DNA of 64,000 nucleotides, from NCBI RefSeq assembly GCF_002937115.1, contig NZ_NHRY01000139.1, positions 1-64,000 of the forward strand, read 5' to 3'. Under the pieces are notes generated by a model. The model saw only the letters and a list, made by a program, of their open reading frames with translations. It did no database searches and was not told the DNA's origin. Position 1 is the stretch's first letter; each line of letters begins with the position of its first letter. Below, one piece after another: positions 53,796 through 63,149 of the stretch. The translations under genes were made by a program, and so were the position numbers. The stretch comes from Rhodopila globiformis. GTDB taxonomy: Bacteria; Pseudomonadota; Alphaproteobacteria; Acetobacterales; Acetobacteraceae.

Positions 53796-54734
53796 ATGCC
53801 GCTCGACTCCTTCAACCAGGATCTCGATCCCTACTCCGCCCAGGTGGCGCATGCCTTCGACAGCGCCGGCCCGGCGGTCGTGCATGTCATGGCCTTCGCG
53901 AAGGACGGCCGTCCCGCGGGACAGGGATCGGGCGTGATCTTCACCCCCGACGGCTACGTCCTGACCAACAGCCACGTCGTCGCCCGGGCGCACCGGCTGC
54001 GCGCCAGCCTGACCGACGGCCAGAGCTTCGAAGCCTCCCTCGCCGGCGACGACCCCGATACCGACATCGCCGTGCTGCGCCTGTCGGGCGCCGGACTGCC
54101 GCACGCCGAGCTTGGCGTCTCGGCCTCGCTGCGCGTCGGCCAGCTTGTCGTCGCCATCGGCAATCCGCTGGGCTTCACCTGCACCGTCACGGCCGGCATC
54201 GTCAGCGCGCTCGGCCGCAGCCTGCGCACCGGATCCGGGCGGCTGCTCGACAGCGTGATCCAGACCGACGCGCCGCTGAACCCGGGCAACTCCGGCGGCC
54301 CGCTGGTGTCCGGCGCCGGCCGCGTCGTCGGCATCAACACGGCGATGATCGCGCCGGCGCAGGGCATCTGCTTCGCCATCGGCATCGACACCGCGATCTG
54401 GGTGGCGACGCGGCTGATGCGCGACGGCCGGGTCCGCCGCTCCCGGCTCGGCCTGGCGGCGCAGACCGTGCCCATCAGCCTGCGGGTGCGGCGGTTCCAC
54501 GGGCTGCAGCAGGCCGCGGGCGTGATGGTGTCCGAGCTGGCCGCCGACGGGCCGGGACGGCTGGCCGGACTGCAGGCCGGGGACGTGCTGCTGTCGTTCG
54601 ATGGCGTGACGCTCACCGGGGTGGACGACCTGCATCGCGTGCTGACGGCCGAGCGCGCCGGTGTCCCGGCGCCGCTGGTGCTGCTGCGGCGGGCCGAGGT
54701 ACTGACGCTGCCGGTGACGCCGGCCGAGGCTTGA
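53796..54734 (+). CDS. S1C-family serine protease with PDZ domain (HtrA-like)
   Basis: A 312-residue protease-like protein with an intact triad: His60 ('LTNSHVV'), Asp90 ('DTDIAVL') and Ser166 ('PGNSGGPL'). A PDZ domain follows at about 215-305 ('GPGRLAGLQAGDVLLSFDG'). There is no signal peptide, which differs from typical periplasmic DegP and suggests cytoplasmic action. A degenerate homolog is encoded at 49501-50391. ATG at 53796 with aaagga nine bases upstream. Protein quality control or regulated cleavage is likely; partners unknown. Confidence 0.87.
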   Translation: MPLDSFNQDLDPYSAQVAHAFDSAGPAVVHVMAFAKDGRPAGQGSGVIFTPDGYVLTNSHVVARAHRLRASLTDGQSFEASLAGDDPDTDIAVLRLSGAGLPHAELGVSASLRVGQLVVAIGNPLGFTCTVTAGIVSALGRSLRTGSGRLLDSVIQTDAPLNPGNSGGPLVSGAGRVVGINTAMIAPAQGICFAIGIDTAIWVATRLMRDGRVRRSRLGLAAQTVPISLRVRRFHGLQQAAGVMVSELAADGPGRLAGLQAGDVLLSFDGVTLTGVDDLHRVLTAERAGVPAPLVLLRRAEVLTLPVTPAEA

Positions 54735-55137
54735 GGCGGCGGTCTCTCCGTCAAGGCCGGGCGTGTCCCTATGGCTATCAGGATAGGGCGACGGCTGGAG
54801 AAAAAACGAGTGCCCAGTCGGTTGCCTCACCGTCATGGCCGGGCGTGTCCCGGCCATCTGCACTTCGACGGTGGGGGGGATGGCCGGGACACGCTTGGCC
54901 ATGACGATAGGGTGACGACCCGGTACGCGGAGGGTGCACGCGGCACTACCCGGAAGATGACGCGCTCTGGACTCAACCGCACGTTGACACCAGCCCGACC
55001 GAGCGATCAAGTGGCGGCATTCCGGCCTACACCGGTCCAGACATAGCAACACCCCAGGGGCTACACCGCAGGGTCATGAAACACATACCAATTGTCGCCG
55101 CTGCCCGGCACCGCGGCGCGGATGTGCCGGTTTAGCC
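54735..55137. repeat. Spacer with a type-B palindrome before coaX
   Basis: No gene supported. Type-B palindrome at 54831-54906 (cgtcatggccgggcgtgtcc and its reverse, around gcacttcgacgg). Upstream a truncated arm (cgtcaaggccgggcgtgtcc) lies near 54749. Nothing recognised at 54910-55137; biotin-ligase coding sequence, often next to coaX, is absent. Confidence 0.7.
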
Positions 55138-55947
55138 ATGCTGCTGGTCATCGACGCCGGCAACACCAACATCGTGTTCGCGGTCCACGACGGCACCGTC
55201 TGGCGCGGCGTCTGGCGCATCCGCACCGACGCGCAGCGGACCTCGGACGAGTATGCCGTCTGGCTCAGCAGCCTGCTGAGCCTGTGCGACCTGAAGCGCG
55301 AGCAGATCACCGGTGCCGTCATCGGCACGGTGGTTCCCGCCGCGCTGTACCACCTGCGCCGCCTGTGCCGCGACTGGTTCCATGTCGAGCCGCTGGTCGC
55401 CCGCGCCAGCCTGGACTGGGGCTTCGCGATCAAGGTGGACCAGCCCGGCGAAGTCGGCGCCGATCGGCTGCTGAACGCTCTGGCCGGGCACAGGCGGTTC
55501 GGCGGGCCGCTGATCGTCGTCGATTTCGGCACCGCCACCACGTTCGACGTGGTCGACGGCACCGGCGCCTACCTGGGCGGCGTGATCTGCCCCGGCATCA
55601 ACCTCTCGATCGAGGCCCTCCACCAAGCCGCCGCCCGCCTGCCGCGCATCGGCATCGGCCGGCCGCAGTCGGTCATCGGCCGCTCCACCGTGCCGGCGAT
55701 GCAGTCCGGCATCTACTGGGGCTATGTCGGCCTGATCGAGGGCCTGCTGGCCCGGATCACGACCGAATTCGGCAGCCCGATGAAGGTCGTCGCCACCGGC
55801 GGCCTGGCGCCGCTGTTCGCCGAGGGCACGCTGATGATCGAACATATCGAGCCCGACCTGACACTGGATGGCCTGCGGATGTTGGCGGAGCGCAACCCAG
55901 CGCCCACATTGCCCCGGGAGAGAACGCGACTGATCGAACACGAGTAA
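55138..55947 (+). CDS. coaX: Type III pantothenate kinase
   Basis: A 269-residue CoaX-type kinase that phosphorylates pantothenate in the first step of coenzyme A synthesis. The ASKHA phosphate-binding motif '[12 protein letters not shown]' is at the N-terminus, followed by '[12 protein letters not shown]', '[14 protein letters not shown]' (catalytic Asp region) and '[11 protein letters not shown]'. Length is typical. It is followed after 18 bases by rnj, forming a probable operon. No CoaA-type homolog is seen here. Cytoplasmic. Start at 55138 fits the family N-terminus. Confidence 0.95.
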   Translation: MLLVIDAGNTNIVFAVHDGTVWRGVWRIRTDAQRTSDEYAVWLSSLLSLCDLKREQITGAVIGTVVPAALYHLRRLCRDWFHVEPLVARASLDWGFAIKVDQPGEVGADRLLNALAGHRRFGGPLIVVDFGTATTFDVVDGTGAYLGGVICPGINLSIEALHQAAARLPRIGIGRPQSVIGRSTVPAMQSGIYWGYVGLIEGLLARITTEFGSPMKVVATGGLAPLFAEGTLMIEHIEPDLTLDGLRMLAERNPAPTLPRERTRLIEHE

Positions 55948-55965
55948 CGGAACGAAATCTTACAG

Positions 55966-57624
55966 ATGGACGAAGACATCGGTGAACTGGCCTTCCTGCC
56001 GCTGGGCGGGACGGGCGAAATTGGCATGAACCTCAACCTGTACCGCTGGCGCGAGGCCGGCCAGGAAACCTGGATCGCAGTGGATTGCGGCATTGGCTTC
56101 GGCGGCAGCGAACTTCCCGAGGTCGAGGTGATGATGGCCGATCCCGGCTTCATCGCCGATCGGCGGGAGCGGCTGCGCGGGCTGGTGATCACGCATGCGC
56201 ATGAAGACCATATCGGCGCCGTCGCCTGGCTGTGGCCGCAGCTGCAGTGCCCGGTCTACGCCACGCCGTTCGCCGCCGCGGTGCTGCGCCGCAAGCTGAC
56301 CGAGGTGGGGCTGGCCAACCAGGTCCCGGTGCGCGTCGTCCCGCCGGGCGGCAGCATCGACCTGAAGCCGTTCGCGGTGCGCTTCCTGAAGCTGGCGCAC
56401 TCCATCCCCGAGGCGCAGGCGCTGGTGATCGAGACGCCGGCCGGCATCCTGCTGCACACCGGAGACTGGAAGCTCGACCCCAACCCGCTGATCGGCCCGC
56501 CGACAGACGAGGCGGCGTTGGCAGCGCTGGGGGCGAAGGGCGTGCTGGCGATGGTGTGCGACTCGACCAACGCCATGGTCGAGGGACACTCCGGCAGCGA
56601 GCTGGATGTCCGCAACAGCCTCTCGGCGCTGATCCGCGACCTGACCGGGCGGGTGGCGGTCACCTGCTTCGCCTCCAACGTCGCGCGCATGGAGTCGATC
56701 GCGCTGGCGGCGCAGGACGCCGGCCGCAGCGTCGCCCTGGTCGGCCGGTCGCTGCGCAACATCGACGCCGCGGCGCGGGAGTGCGGCTATTTGCGCTCGA
56801 TCCCGCCGTTCCTGACCGAGGACGACATCGACGACGTGCCGGACGACAACATCCTGATGATCGTCACCGGCAGCCAGGGCGAGCCGCGCAGCGCCCTGGC
56901 CCGCATCGCACGCGACGAGCATCCGCGGGTGTCGCTGGGGGAAGGGGACACGGTGATCTTCTCGTCCCGCATGATCCCGGGCAACGAACGCGCCATCGGC
57001 ACGGTGCAGGACCAGTTGGTGCGCGCCGGGGTACGGCTGATGACCGATGACGACCACCTGGTGCACGTCTCCGGCCATCCGGCGCGCGACGAGCTGCGGC
57101 GGATGTACCGCCTGGTGAAGCCGCGCTATTCGGTGCCGGTGCACGGCGAATGGCGGCACCTGTCGGCGCACGCCGAGCTGGCGCGGGAAGCCGGGGCGGA
57201 GCCGTTCATGATGGAGGACGGCGACATCATCACGCTGTTCCCCGGCCGCCCGGCCATCACCGACAGCGCGCCCTCCGGTCGGCTGGTGCTGGACGGGGTC
57301 CGGCTGCTGCCGCTGAAGGGCGACGTGATGAGCGCTCGCCGCCGCATGCTGTTCAACGGCATCGTCGTCGCCAGCCTGGCGGTGGACCAGGCCGGGCGGC
57401 TGCTCGGGCGGCCCAGGGTCAGCGCGCCCGGCCTGCTGGAGCCGGACGAGGCCGGGACCGACCGGGTGGCGGACGACTTCGCCGACACGCTGCGCGACCT
57501 GCCGGCGGACGTGCGGCGCGACGACACGCTGCTGGCCGATGCCGCGCGTGCGGCGCTGCGCCGGGCCCTGGGGCGGCGCATCGGCAAGCGGCCGGCCGTT
57601 GACGTTCACCTGATCCGGATCTGA
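55966..57624 (+). CDS. rnj: Ribonuclease J
   Basis: A 552-residue metallo-beta-lactamase/beta-CASP RNase of the RNase J family, a 5'-3' exonuclease and endonuclease for mRNA and rRNA processing. The metal site is His77-Ala-His79-Glu-Asp81-His82 ('THAHEDHIGA'), with further ligands in 'LLHTGDWKLD' and 'VHVSGHPARDEL'. The beta-CASP insert occupies about 200-390. A C-terminal domain of about 100 residues follows. It lies between coaX and the DUF1467 gene, the usual alphaproteobacterial context. Confidence 0.95.
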   Translation: MDEDIGELAFLPLGGTGEIGMNLNLYRWREAGQETWIAVDCGIGFGGSELPEVEVMMADPGFIADRRERLRGLVITHAHEDHIGAVAWLWPQLQCPVYATPFAAAVLRRKLTEVGLANQVPVRVVPPGGSIDLKPFAVRFLKLAHSIPEAQALVIETPAGILLHTGDWKLDPNPLIGPPTDEAALAALGAKGVLAMVCDSTNAMVEGHSGSELDVRNSLSALIRDLTGRVAVTCFASNVARMESIALAAQDAGRSVALVGRSLRNIDAAARECGYLRSIPPFLTEDDIDDVPDDNILMIVTGSQGEPRSALARIARDEHPRVSLGEGDTVIFSSRMIPGNERAIGTVQDQLVRAGVRLMTDDDHLVHVSGHPARDELRRMYRLVKPRYSVPVHGEWRHLSAHAELAREAGAEPFMMEDGDIITLFPGRPAITDSAPSGRLVLDGVRLLPLKGDVMSARRRMLFNGIVVASLAVDQAGRLLGRPRVSAPGLLEPDEAGTDRVADDFADTLRDLPADVRRDDTLLADAARAALRRALGRRIGKRPAVDVHLIRI

Positions 57625-57630
57625 ACGGCG

Positions 57631-57894
57631 ATGAACTGGTTCACCGGCACCGTACTGTTTGTGATGATCTGGTGGACGGCGCTGTTTGCCGTCCTGCCGA
57701 TCGGCACCCGTCCGGTGGCGAAAGCGGATGCCAGCAGCGGCTGGCGGGGGGCGCCGGAACGGCCGCGGATGCTGATGAAAATCATCATCACGACGATCGT
57801 GGCATGCGTGTTGTGGACGGGGGCGTACTGGCTGATTGGCAGCGATTATGTCAGTTTCCGGCACGGCATGTTTGCCGCGCCGGTTGATAACTGA
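57631..57894 (+). CDS. DUF1467 family membrane protein
   Basis: An 87-residue inner-membrane protein with two helices ('TGTVLFVMIWWTALFAVLPIG' and 'IIITTIVACVLWTGAYWLIG') joined by a loop with 'ASSGWRGAPERPRM'. It matches the alphaproteobacterial DUF1467 family, which is often found between rnj and proS. Starts 6 bases after the rnj stop. Function unknown. A longer gap follows before proS. Confidence 0.88.
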   Translation: MNWFTGTVLFVMIWWTALFAVLPIGTRPVAKADASSGWRGAPERPRMLMKIIITTIVACVLWTGAYWLIGSDYVSFRHGMFAAPVDN

Positions 57895-58338
57895 CTTTTT
57901 GTATTGGGACGTTTTGTTTGTTGATTCGTTAGACCGGTCTTCCCCACTACGGAAAGCTCAGGAGTGTCCTTGACTTTCCCAGCGGTTGGCGTTTCCTCCC
58001 CAAACTTGGCCTGCATACTCGCCGGTAAGCAGCCCGGGCCTTGTTACCCAAACTCCGGCCCCGTGTCACGCTGTTTTGTAGCTTTTTCAGACCCTAACAG
58101 AAAGTTTATTGCGTTTAGGGGTTGTGCAGCGCACAAAACTTACGGCGCGATCATTAGAGCGGACATAATTTAACAAATAGCATCATTTTTGGTACGTCTT
58201 TACGTAACCCGCCCCGCGGCGTTGCAACCGCGCCATTCATTGCCGGCCGCCATACTGGTAGCGGAGCCGGCGTAAACGGGTTACGAGGGCCGCCTCTGGT
58301 CCCTGATCAACGGCACCTCTGAACGGAACCCGATCGCG
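57895..58338. other. AT-rich leader region of proS
   Basis: 444 bases with lower GC than the flanking genes. An open frame at 57964-58173 has no similarity or codon bias of a gene. A perfect palindrome lies at 58122-58136. The region probably carries the proS promoter. No T-box, riboswitch or terminator with a T-run could be recognised by eye. Confidence 0.5.
58122..58136. promoter_or_regulatory. Perfect 6-3-6 palindrome upstream of proS
   Basis: ttgtgc-agc-gcacaa, about 200 bases before the proS start in the AT-rich leader. Size and symmetry suit a dimeric repressor or activator site. No regulator gene is near. Confidence 0.45.
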
Positions 58339-59658
58339 ATGCGCCTGTCCCATGCTTTCATCCCCACCCTGAAGGAAACGCCGGCCGAGGCGCAGATCAC
58401 CTCGCACCGGCTGATGCTGCGGGCCGGCCTGGTGCGTCAGACCTCGGCCGGCATTTACGCCTGGCTGCCGCTGGGCCTGCGCGTGCTGCGCAACATCGAG
58501 CGAATCGTGCGGGAGGAGCAGGACAATGCCGGGGCGCAGGAAATCCTGATGCCGACCATCCAGCCGGCCGAGTTGTGGAAAGAGAGCGGCCGGTATGAGG
58601 ACTACGGCAAGGAGATGCTGCGAATCCGCGACCGCCACGAGCGCGACATGCTGTACGGGCCGACCAACGAGGAGATGGTGACCGACCTGTTCCGCCAGTC
58701 GGTCAAGAGCTACCGCGAGCTGCCGCAGATCCTGTACCATATCCAATGGAAGTTCCGCGACGAGGTGCGGCCCCGGTTCGGCGTCATGCGCGGGCGGGAG
58801 TTCCTGATGAAGGACGCCTATTCCTTCGACCTCGACCATGCCGGCGCGGTGATGAGCTACCGCAAGATGATGCTGGCCTATATGCGCACCTTCCAGCGCA
58901 TGGGGCTGAAGGCGATCCCGATGGAAGCCGACACCGGGCCCATCGGCGGCGACCTGAGCCACGAGTTCATCATCCTGGCGCCGACGGGCGAGAGCCAGGT
59001 GTATTATGATGCGGCGTTCGAGGAGATTGACTACCTCTCGGGCGGAGCCGGCGGGTTCAGCCATGACAAGCCGGAGGACCTGGAGCGGTTCTTCAAGCAG
59101 ATGACCAGCCACTACGCCGCCACCGACGAGAAGCACGACGCCGCCCGCTGGGACAGCGTCGCCGCGGACCGCCGTCGCGAGGGCCGCGGCATCGAGGTGG
59201 GGCACATCTTCTACTTCGGCACCAAGTACACCAAGCCGATGAACGCCGCGATCGCCGGACCGGACGGCAAGCTGGTGCATCCCGAGATGGGCAGCTACGG
59301 CATCGGCGTCTCCCGCCTGGTGGGCGCTGTGATCGAGGCCAGCCACGACGACAACGGCATCATCTGGCCGGACAGCGTCGCGCCGTTCAAGGCCGCGATC
59401 CTGAACCTCAAGCCGGGCGATGCCGCCTGTGACGGGCTGTGCGAGCGGCTGTACGCGGCATTCGGCGGCAACGCGCTGTACGACGACCGCAGCGACCGGG
59501 CCGGGGCCAAGTTCGCCGATGCCGACCTGATGGGGCATCCCTGGCAGATCGTCGTCGGCCCGCGCGGCGCGGCGGCCGGCACGGTGGAGCTGAAGCGCCG
59601 CGCCACCGGCGAACGGGTAGAAGTGACGCCGGAAGAGGCGCTGGCGAGGATTGGCTAG
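58339..59658 (+). CDS. proS: Prolyl-tRNA synthetase
   Basis: A 439-residue class II synthetase charging tRNA-Pro. Motif 2 lies in '[29 protein letters not shown]', motif 3 in '[16 protein letters not shown]', and the C-terminal anticodon-binding domain begins near residue 345. The INS editing domain, about 180 residues in E. coli ProS, is absent. That is the short ProS form usual in alphaproteobacteria. Start 58339 aligns with '[12 protein letters not shown]'. lolC follows after a 260-base gap with repeats. Confidence 0.96.
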   Translation: MRLSHAFIPTLKETPAEAQITSHRLMLRAGLVRQTSAGIYAWLPLGLRVLRNIERIVREEQDNAGAQEILMPTIQPAELWKESGRYEDYGKEMLRIRDRHERDMLYGPTNEEMVTDLFRQSVKSYRELPQILYHIQWKFRDEVRPRFGVMRGREFLMKDAYSFDLDHAGAVMSYRKMMLAYMRTFQRMGLKAIPMEADTGPIGGDLSHEFIILAPTGESQVYYDAAFEEIDYLSGGAGGFSHDKPEDLERFFKQMTSHYAATDEKHDAARWDSVAADRRREGRGIEVGHIFYFGTKYTKPMNAAIAGPDGKLVHPEMGSYGIGVSRLVGAVIEASHDDNGIIWPDSVAPFKAAILNLKPGDAACDGLCERLYAAFGGNALYDDRSDRAGAKFADADLMGHPWQIVVGPRGAAAGTVELKRRATGERVEVTPEEALARIG

Positions 59659-59918
59659 GGCAGGTTCCGTTTGAGGCGTACCCTCTCCGTCATGGCCGCC
59701 CTCTCCGTCATGGCCGCCCTCTCCGTCATGGCCGCCCTCTCCGTCATGGCCGGGCGTGTCCCGGCCATCCACCCCCCGCCCTTGAAGCGTAGATGGCCGG
59801 GACACGTCCGGCCATGACGATAGGGAGACGACCTGGCGCCGCCGGTGTCATCCCGGCAGCTTGGCAGTACCAGTCCCATCTGAACCGTCCCGATCTCTCA
59901 TCCGGGAAGTGCCCCTGA
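59659..59918. repeat. Tandem 18-bp repeats running into a type-B palindrome
   Basis: Bases 59681-59752 are four copies of ccctctccgtcatggccg. The last copy is also the left end of a type-B palindrome at 59742-59819. The tandem array looks like repeated slippage of the palindrome's entry sequence. It lies between proS and lolC. Confidence 0.85.
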
Positions 59919-61172
59919 ATGTTCGGCCCCTTTGAACGCATGGTCGCCGGCCGCTACCTGCGCGCCCGTAAGGGTGAGCGGTTCGTCTCGATCATCGCCA
60001 TCTTCTCGCTCATCGGCATCGCCCTCGGCGTCGCCACCCTGATCGTCGTCACCTCGGTGATGAGCGGCTTCCAGGTCGAACTGGTGTCGCGCATCCTGGG
60101 CGTGAATGGCCACATCACGGTGGAAGCCTACGCCGGGCAGAAAATCGCCGATTACCGGCCCCTGGTCGGGCAGATCCGCGACCTGCCGGACATCGCCTCG
60201 GCGACGCCGGTGCTGGACGGGCAGGCGCTGCTGTCCACCCAGAACGGCGGCGCCCGCGGCGGCCTGGTGCGCGGCATCAGCCTGGAGGACCTGCGCGCGC
60301 TGCACCCGATCAGCGACAACATCGTCGCCGGCAGCCTGGATAGCTTCACCGGCGACGACGCCATCGTCATCGGCGTCGGGCTGGCCAACGCCTACCGCCT
60401 GCGCATCGGCAGTTCGCTGACGGTGATCTCGCCCGAGGGCGCGGCGACGGCGTTCGGCACCATTCCCCGCGTGCGCGCCTACAAGGTGGTGGCGATCTTC
60501 GACGCCGGGTTGAACGACTACAACAGCAGCGTGGTGTTCCTGCCGCTGCCGGCGGCGCAGATCTTCTTCCAGAAGCCGGACGCCATCACAGGGATCGAGA
60601 TCCGCCTGAAGGACCCCGACAAGGTGAACGCCGCGGCGCGCGAACTGGCGCCGCTGCTGCGCGGCCGCCCGGTCTATGCCCGCGACTGGCGCCACGCCAA
60701 CGACACCATCATCGGCGTGCTGCAGGTGCAGAAGGACACCATGTTCATCGTGCTGGGCATGATCGTCCTGGTCGCCGCGTTCAACGTGGTGTCGTCGCTG
60801 ATCATGCTGGTGAAGGACAAGCGCGCCGACATCGCCGTGCTGCGGACCATCGGCGCCTCCAGCTTCGCGATCATGCGCATCTTCCTGATGTGCGGCGCCT
60901 TCGTCGGCGTCGCCGGCACCGTCATCGGCACGCTGATCGGCGTGGTGTTCTGCTGGAACATCCACGCGATCCAGCATTTCATCGAGAACGTCACCGGCGG
61001 GCGGGTGTTCGACGCCTCGGTGTTCATGCTGACCGAGCTGCCCAACACGATCGACTGGGGCGACGTGGCGCAGGTCGTCGCGCTCGGCCTGGCGCTGTCG
61101 CTGCTGGCGACGCTGTATCCAAGCTGGCGGGCGGCGCGCACCGACCCGGTGGAGGCCCTGCGCCATGAGTGA
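59919..61172 (+). CDS. lolC: Lipoprotein-releasing ABC transporter permease (LolC/LolE)
   Basis: A 417-residue inner-membrane permease of the Lol system, which extracts outer-membrane-directed lipoproteins from the inner membrane and passes them to LolA. Four helices: one near 25-50 ('[20 protein letters not shown]') and three after residue 270, separated by a periplasmic MacB-like domain. A terminal '[19 protein letters not shown]' tail is typical. Only one permease gene is present, so it may act as a LolF-type homodimer, as in many alphaproteobacteria. Overlaps lolD by 8 bases. Confidence 0.93.
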   Translation: MFGPFERMVAGRYLRARKGERFVSIIAIFSLIGIALGVATLIVVTSVMSGFQVELVSRILGVNGHITVEAYAGQKIADYRPLVGQIRDLPDIASATPVLDGQALLSTQNGGARGGLVRGISLEDLRALHPISDNIVAGSLDSFTGDDAIVIGVGLANAYRLRIGSSLTVISPEGAATAFGTIPRVRAYKVVAIFDAGLNDYNSSVVFLPLPAAQIFFQKPDAITGIEIRLKDPDKVNAAARELAPLLRGRPVYARDWRHANDTIIGVLQVQKDTMFIVLGMIVLVAAFNVVSSLIMLVKDKRADIAVLRTIGASSFAIMRIFLMCGAFVGVAGTVIGTLIGVVFCWNIHAIQHFIENVTGGRVFDASVFMLTELPNTIDWGDVAQVVALGLALSLLATLYPSWRAARTDPVEALRHE

Positions 61173-61851
61173 CACGCCCATGGGTGACACGTTGGTGCTG
61201 CGCGGTGTGAAGCGGACCTACCGCGGCGAGGGCGGCGACCTGCCGGTGCTGCGCAGCGCCGATCTGACGGTGCGGGCCGGGGAGATCGTCGCGCTGGTGG
61301 CGCCCTCGGGGGCAGGCAAGTCGACGTTGCTGCATGTCGCCGGGCTGCTGGACCGCGCCGACGGCGGTTCGGTGCTGATCGAGGGGCGGGATGCCGGCGG
61401 CCTGCCCGACGCCGCCCGCACCGCCGTGCGCCGCGACACCATCGGCTTCGTCTACCAGGCCCACCACCTGCTGGCCGAGTTCTCGGCGCTGGAGAACGTC
61501 GTGCTGCCGCAGATGATCGCCGGGCGGTCGCGCCGGGCGGCACAGGATCGGGGACGGGCGCTGCTGTCGGCGTTCGGCCTGGGGGCGCGGCTTTCGCACC
61601 TGCCGGGCAAGCTGTCGGGCGGCGAGCAGCAGCGAGTGGCGATCGCGCGGGCGCTGGCCAACGGCCCGAAGCTGCTGCTGGCCGACGAGCCGACGGGCAA
61701 CCTGGACGTCGGAACGGCGGACGTGGTGTTCAACGAGCTGCTGGCGATCGTGCGGCAGCACGGCCTGGCGGCGCTGATCGCGACGCATAACCCGGACCTG
61801 GCGGCGCGGATGGACCGGACGGTGACGTTGCGGGACGGGCGGTTGGGGTAG
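61165..61851 (+). CDS. lolD: Lipoprotein-releasing ABC transporter ATPase (LolD)
   Basis: A 228-residue ABC ATPase powering the Lol complex. Walker A '[12 protein letters not shown]' near 47-58, Q-loop '[12 protein letters not shown]', signature '[15 protein letters not shown]' near 151, Walker B '[12 protein letters not shown]', and the switch His in '[10 protein letters not shown]'. Overlaps the end of lolC, confirming a shared transcript. Normal length for MacB/LolD-type ATPases. A toxin-antitoxin-like pair begins 70 bases later. Confidence 0.95.
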   Translation: MSDTPMGDTLVLRGVKRTYRGEGGDLPVLRSADLTVRAGEIVALVAPSGAGKSTLLHVAGLLDRADGGSVLIEGRDAGGLPDAARTAVRRDTIGFVYQAHHLLAEFSALENVVLPQMIAGRSRRAAQDRGRALLSAFGLGARLSHLPGKLSGGEQQRVAIARALANGPKLLLADEPTGNLDVGTADVVFNELLAIVRQHGLAALIATHNPDLAARMDRTVTLRDGRLG

Positions 61852-61920
61852 GCGGGGGCGGGGGCATGAGAGATATCGGTCAGGCTGGAAAGGCACCCAT
61901 GGTTGGCCTATAAGTTGGCC

Positions 61921-62106
61921 ATGGATACCATTCCCGAAAAAATGCCGCCGGGCTGGGTCATGGAATCGCTTGAACGCAGCGAGGCGCAAATAGAGGCTGG
62001 GCAAGCGGTCCCGCTTGAGCCAGTTCTCCATCGGCTTCGGGCAAGCATAGCCCGCATGCAGGGCAAGCGGCTGCAGGCTGAGCGAAAGCCATCCCCCGAC
62101 GAGTGA
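61921..62106 (+). CDS. Small antitoxin-like protein
   Basis: A 61-residue protein beginning 'MDTIPEKMPPGWVMESLERSEAQIEAGQAVPLEPVLHRLRASIARM', helical and charged. It precedes and overlaps a ParE-like gene (GTGA at 62103-62106), as ParD-type antitoxins do, and the 'SEAQIEAGQ..PLEPVL' part resembles antitoxins of this kind. It lacks an obvious ribbon-helix-helix or HTH, so DNA binding is not evident. An upstream TTG (61903) would add six residues. Confidence 0.65.
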   Translation: MDTIPEKMPPGWVMESLERSEAQIEAGQAVPLEPVLHRLRASIARMQGKRLQAERKPSPDE

Positions 62107-62405
62107 TCTCGCTCAGTCCCGAAGCCGAAGCCCAGGTCGATCGGCTTATTGCCCACTATGAAGCAAAGAAACGGATTGCAGCCGCGGTCAATCTTTTGAA
62201 TGCCCTTGAGCGAGCGAAACTTCGCATCGCCCGCGCGCCAGAGGCCGGACTGGAAGCGCCCCGCCCTTATCCCGCCCTGAAACGCTATGGCCGGCGTTGG
62301 ATCATTGAAGGAAGTTACTGGATTTCCTACAGCCTGACGATGCCGCCGGTTATCTCGGGCGTTTTCTACGTCACAGCGGATATACCGAACCGTATGCTGC
62401 CTTGA
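62103..62405 (+). CDS. ParE/RelE-type toxin
   Basis: A 100-residue toxin of the RelE/ParE superfamily. It shows 'EAEAQVDRLIAHYEAKKRIAAAVNLLNALE' (helices), 'PEAGLEAPRPYPALKRYGRRWIIEGSYWISYSL' and 'VISGVFYVTADIPNRM', the usual strand order with C-terminal basic/aromatic residues. Starts with GTG overlapping the antitoxin-like stop. ParE toxins poison gyrase; RelE relatives cleave mRNA; which applies is not visible. It lies at the edge of the conserved lol region and the decaying accessory tail. Confidence 0.82.
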   Translation: MISLSPEAEAQVDRLIAHYEAKKRIAAAVNLLNALERAKLRIARAPEAGLEAPRPYPALKRYGRRWIIEGSYWISYSLTMPPVISGVFYVTADIPNRMLP

Positions 62406-62462
62406 TAAGCGCCCGGTGTCTCTACCCTTGGTGGCGGCGCGGGTCCACCTGACCCTGATGAT

Positions 62463-62705
62463 ATGACAGGACGGGATTGTGCCACGATCATTCGCGAGCA
62501 ACGTCGCCGGGATGATCGCATTCCGGGGCAGAACCCCAGCCTGAAGGACAGGCTCCCCACCATCCTCGCCGAACCCTATGGCGACGCGCTGCTGGCGGCG
62601 GAGCGTGTGACCAGCCTGCCGGAGAGCAGCTTTCCCACAACATGCCCCTGGCCGTTCGAGCAGGTAATCGACGATGGGTTCTGGCCGGAGGCCGTTACGC
62701 AATGA
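62463..62705 (+). pseudogene. C-terminal remnant of a DUF29 protein
   Basis: An 80-codon frame matching only the last half of DUF29 family proteins: 'TIIREQRRRDDRIPGQNPSLKDRLPTILAEPYGDALLAAE' and then 'PESSFPTTCPWPFEQVIDDGFWPE'. DUF29 proteins are about 140-160 residues, and the N-terminal half is absent from the preceding bases in all frames. A deletion or rearrangement upstream probably removed it. The stop overlaps the start of the HTH remnant (ATGA, 62702-62705). Confidence 0.75.
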
Positions 62706-62910
62706 CGCCCGACCGGTTCCGCGATTGTCCTGCCGCTCTTGATTGGCCGCGGTGCGAGCTTGCTCAGCGGCTGGGCGTGCAGCGCGACGACCGTGCGCCG
62801 ATGGTCAGCCGGGACCGAACGGGTTGCCGAGGCGGCCGCGCGGTGACTGGAAAGTGCCGCGCAGCCGCTGCGACGCGAGCCAACGCCTGGCCGGATGGCG
62901 TGAAGGCGGC
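62702..62910 (+). pseudogene. Decayed HTH protein gene
   Basis: Reads 'MTPDRFRDCPAALDWPRCELAQRLGV' from ATG 62702, like the start of small XRE-type HTH proteins. After a frameshift near 62787-62793 the next frame continues 'TVRRWSAGTERVAEAAAR', followed by TGA (62844-62846) where a Trp would be expected, then 'LESAAQPL'. Frameshift plus stop indicate decay. No HTH protein would be made intact. Confidence 0.65.
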
Positions 62911-63149
62911 CAGAGCTTCCGATCAACTGAAGCCGGCCCCTTCTCAAGAGCGGTCATCATGTCGGAGAGTGCAAACTCAACTGTCTTGGGCAAGTCAGCC
63001 CGCCGTCGGTCCGGCCAGCGTTTTGGCGGAAATCCTGGACCGAAGTCGTCATGCTGTTGGCAAGCAGTACCGGTCCCCTAGCGGCCAAACCTTGTCTCGA
63101 ATCTTGTCGAACTCAGCCGGGGTCACTGGGGCTGGCATCTCCCTATATC

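Noticed and set aside
57964-58173. A 69-codon frame in the proS leader
   Set aside because: No ribosome site, codon bias or similarity; it lies in AT-rich non-coding sequence.
57895-58338. T-box or riboswitch controlling proS
   Set aside because: No T-box sequence, specifier stem or terminator with T-run can be seen; such leaders are not usual in this group.
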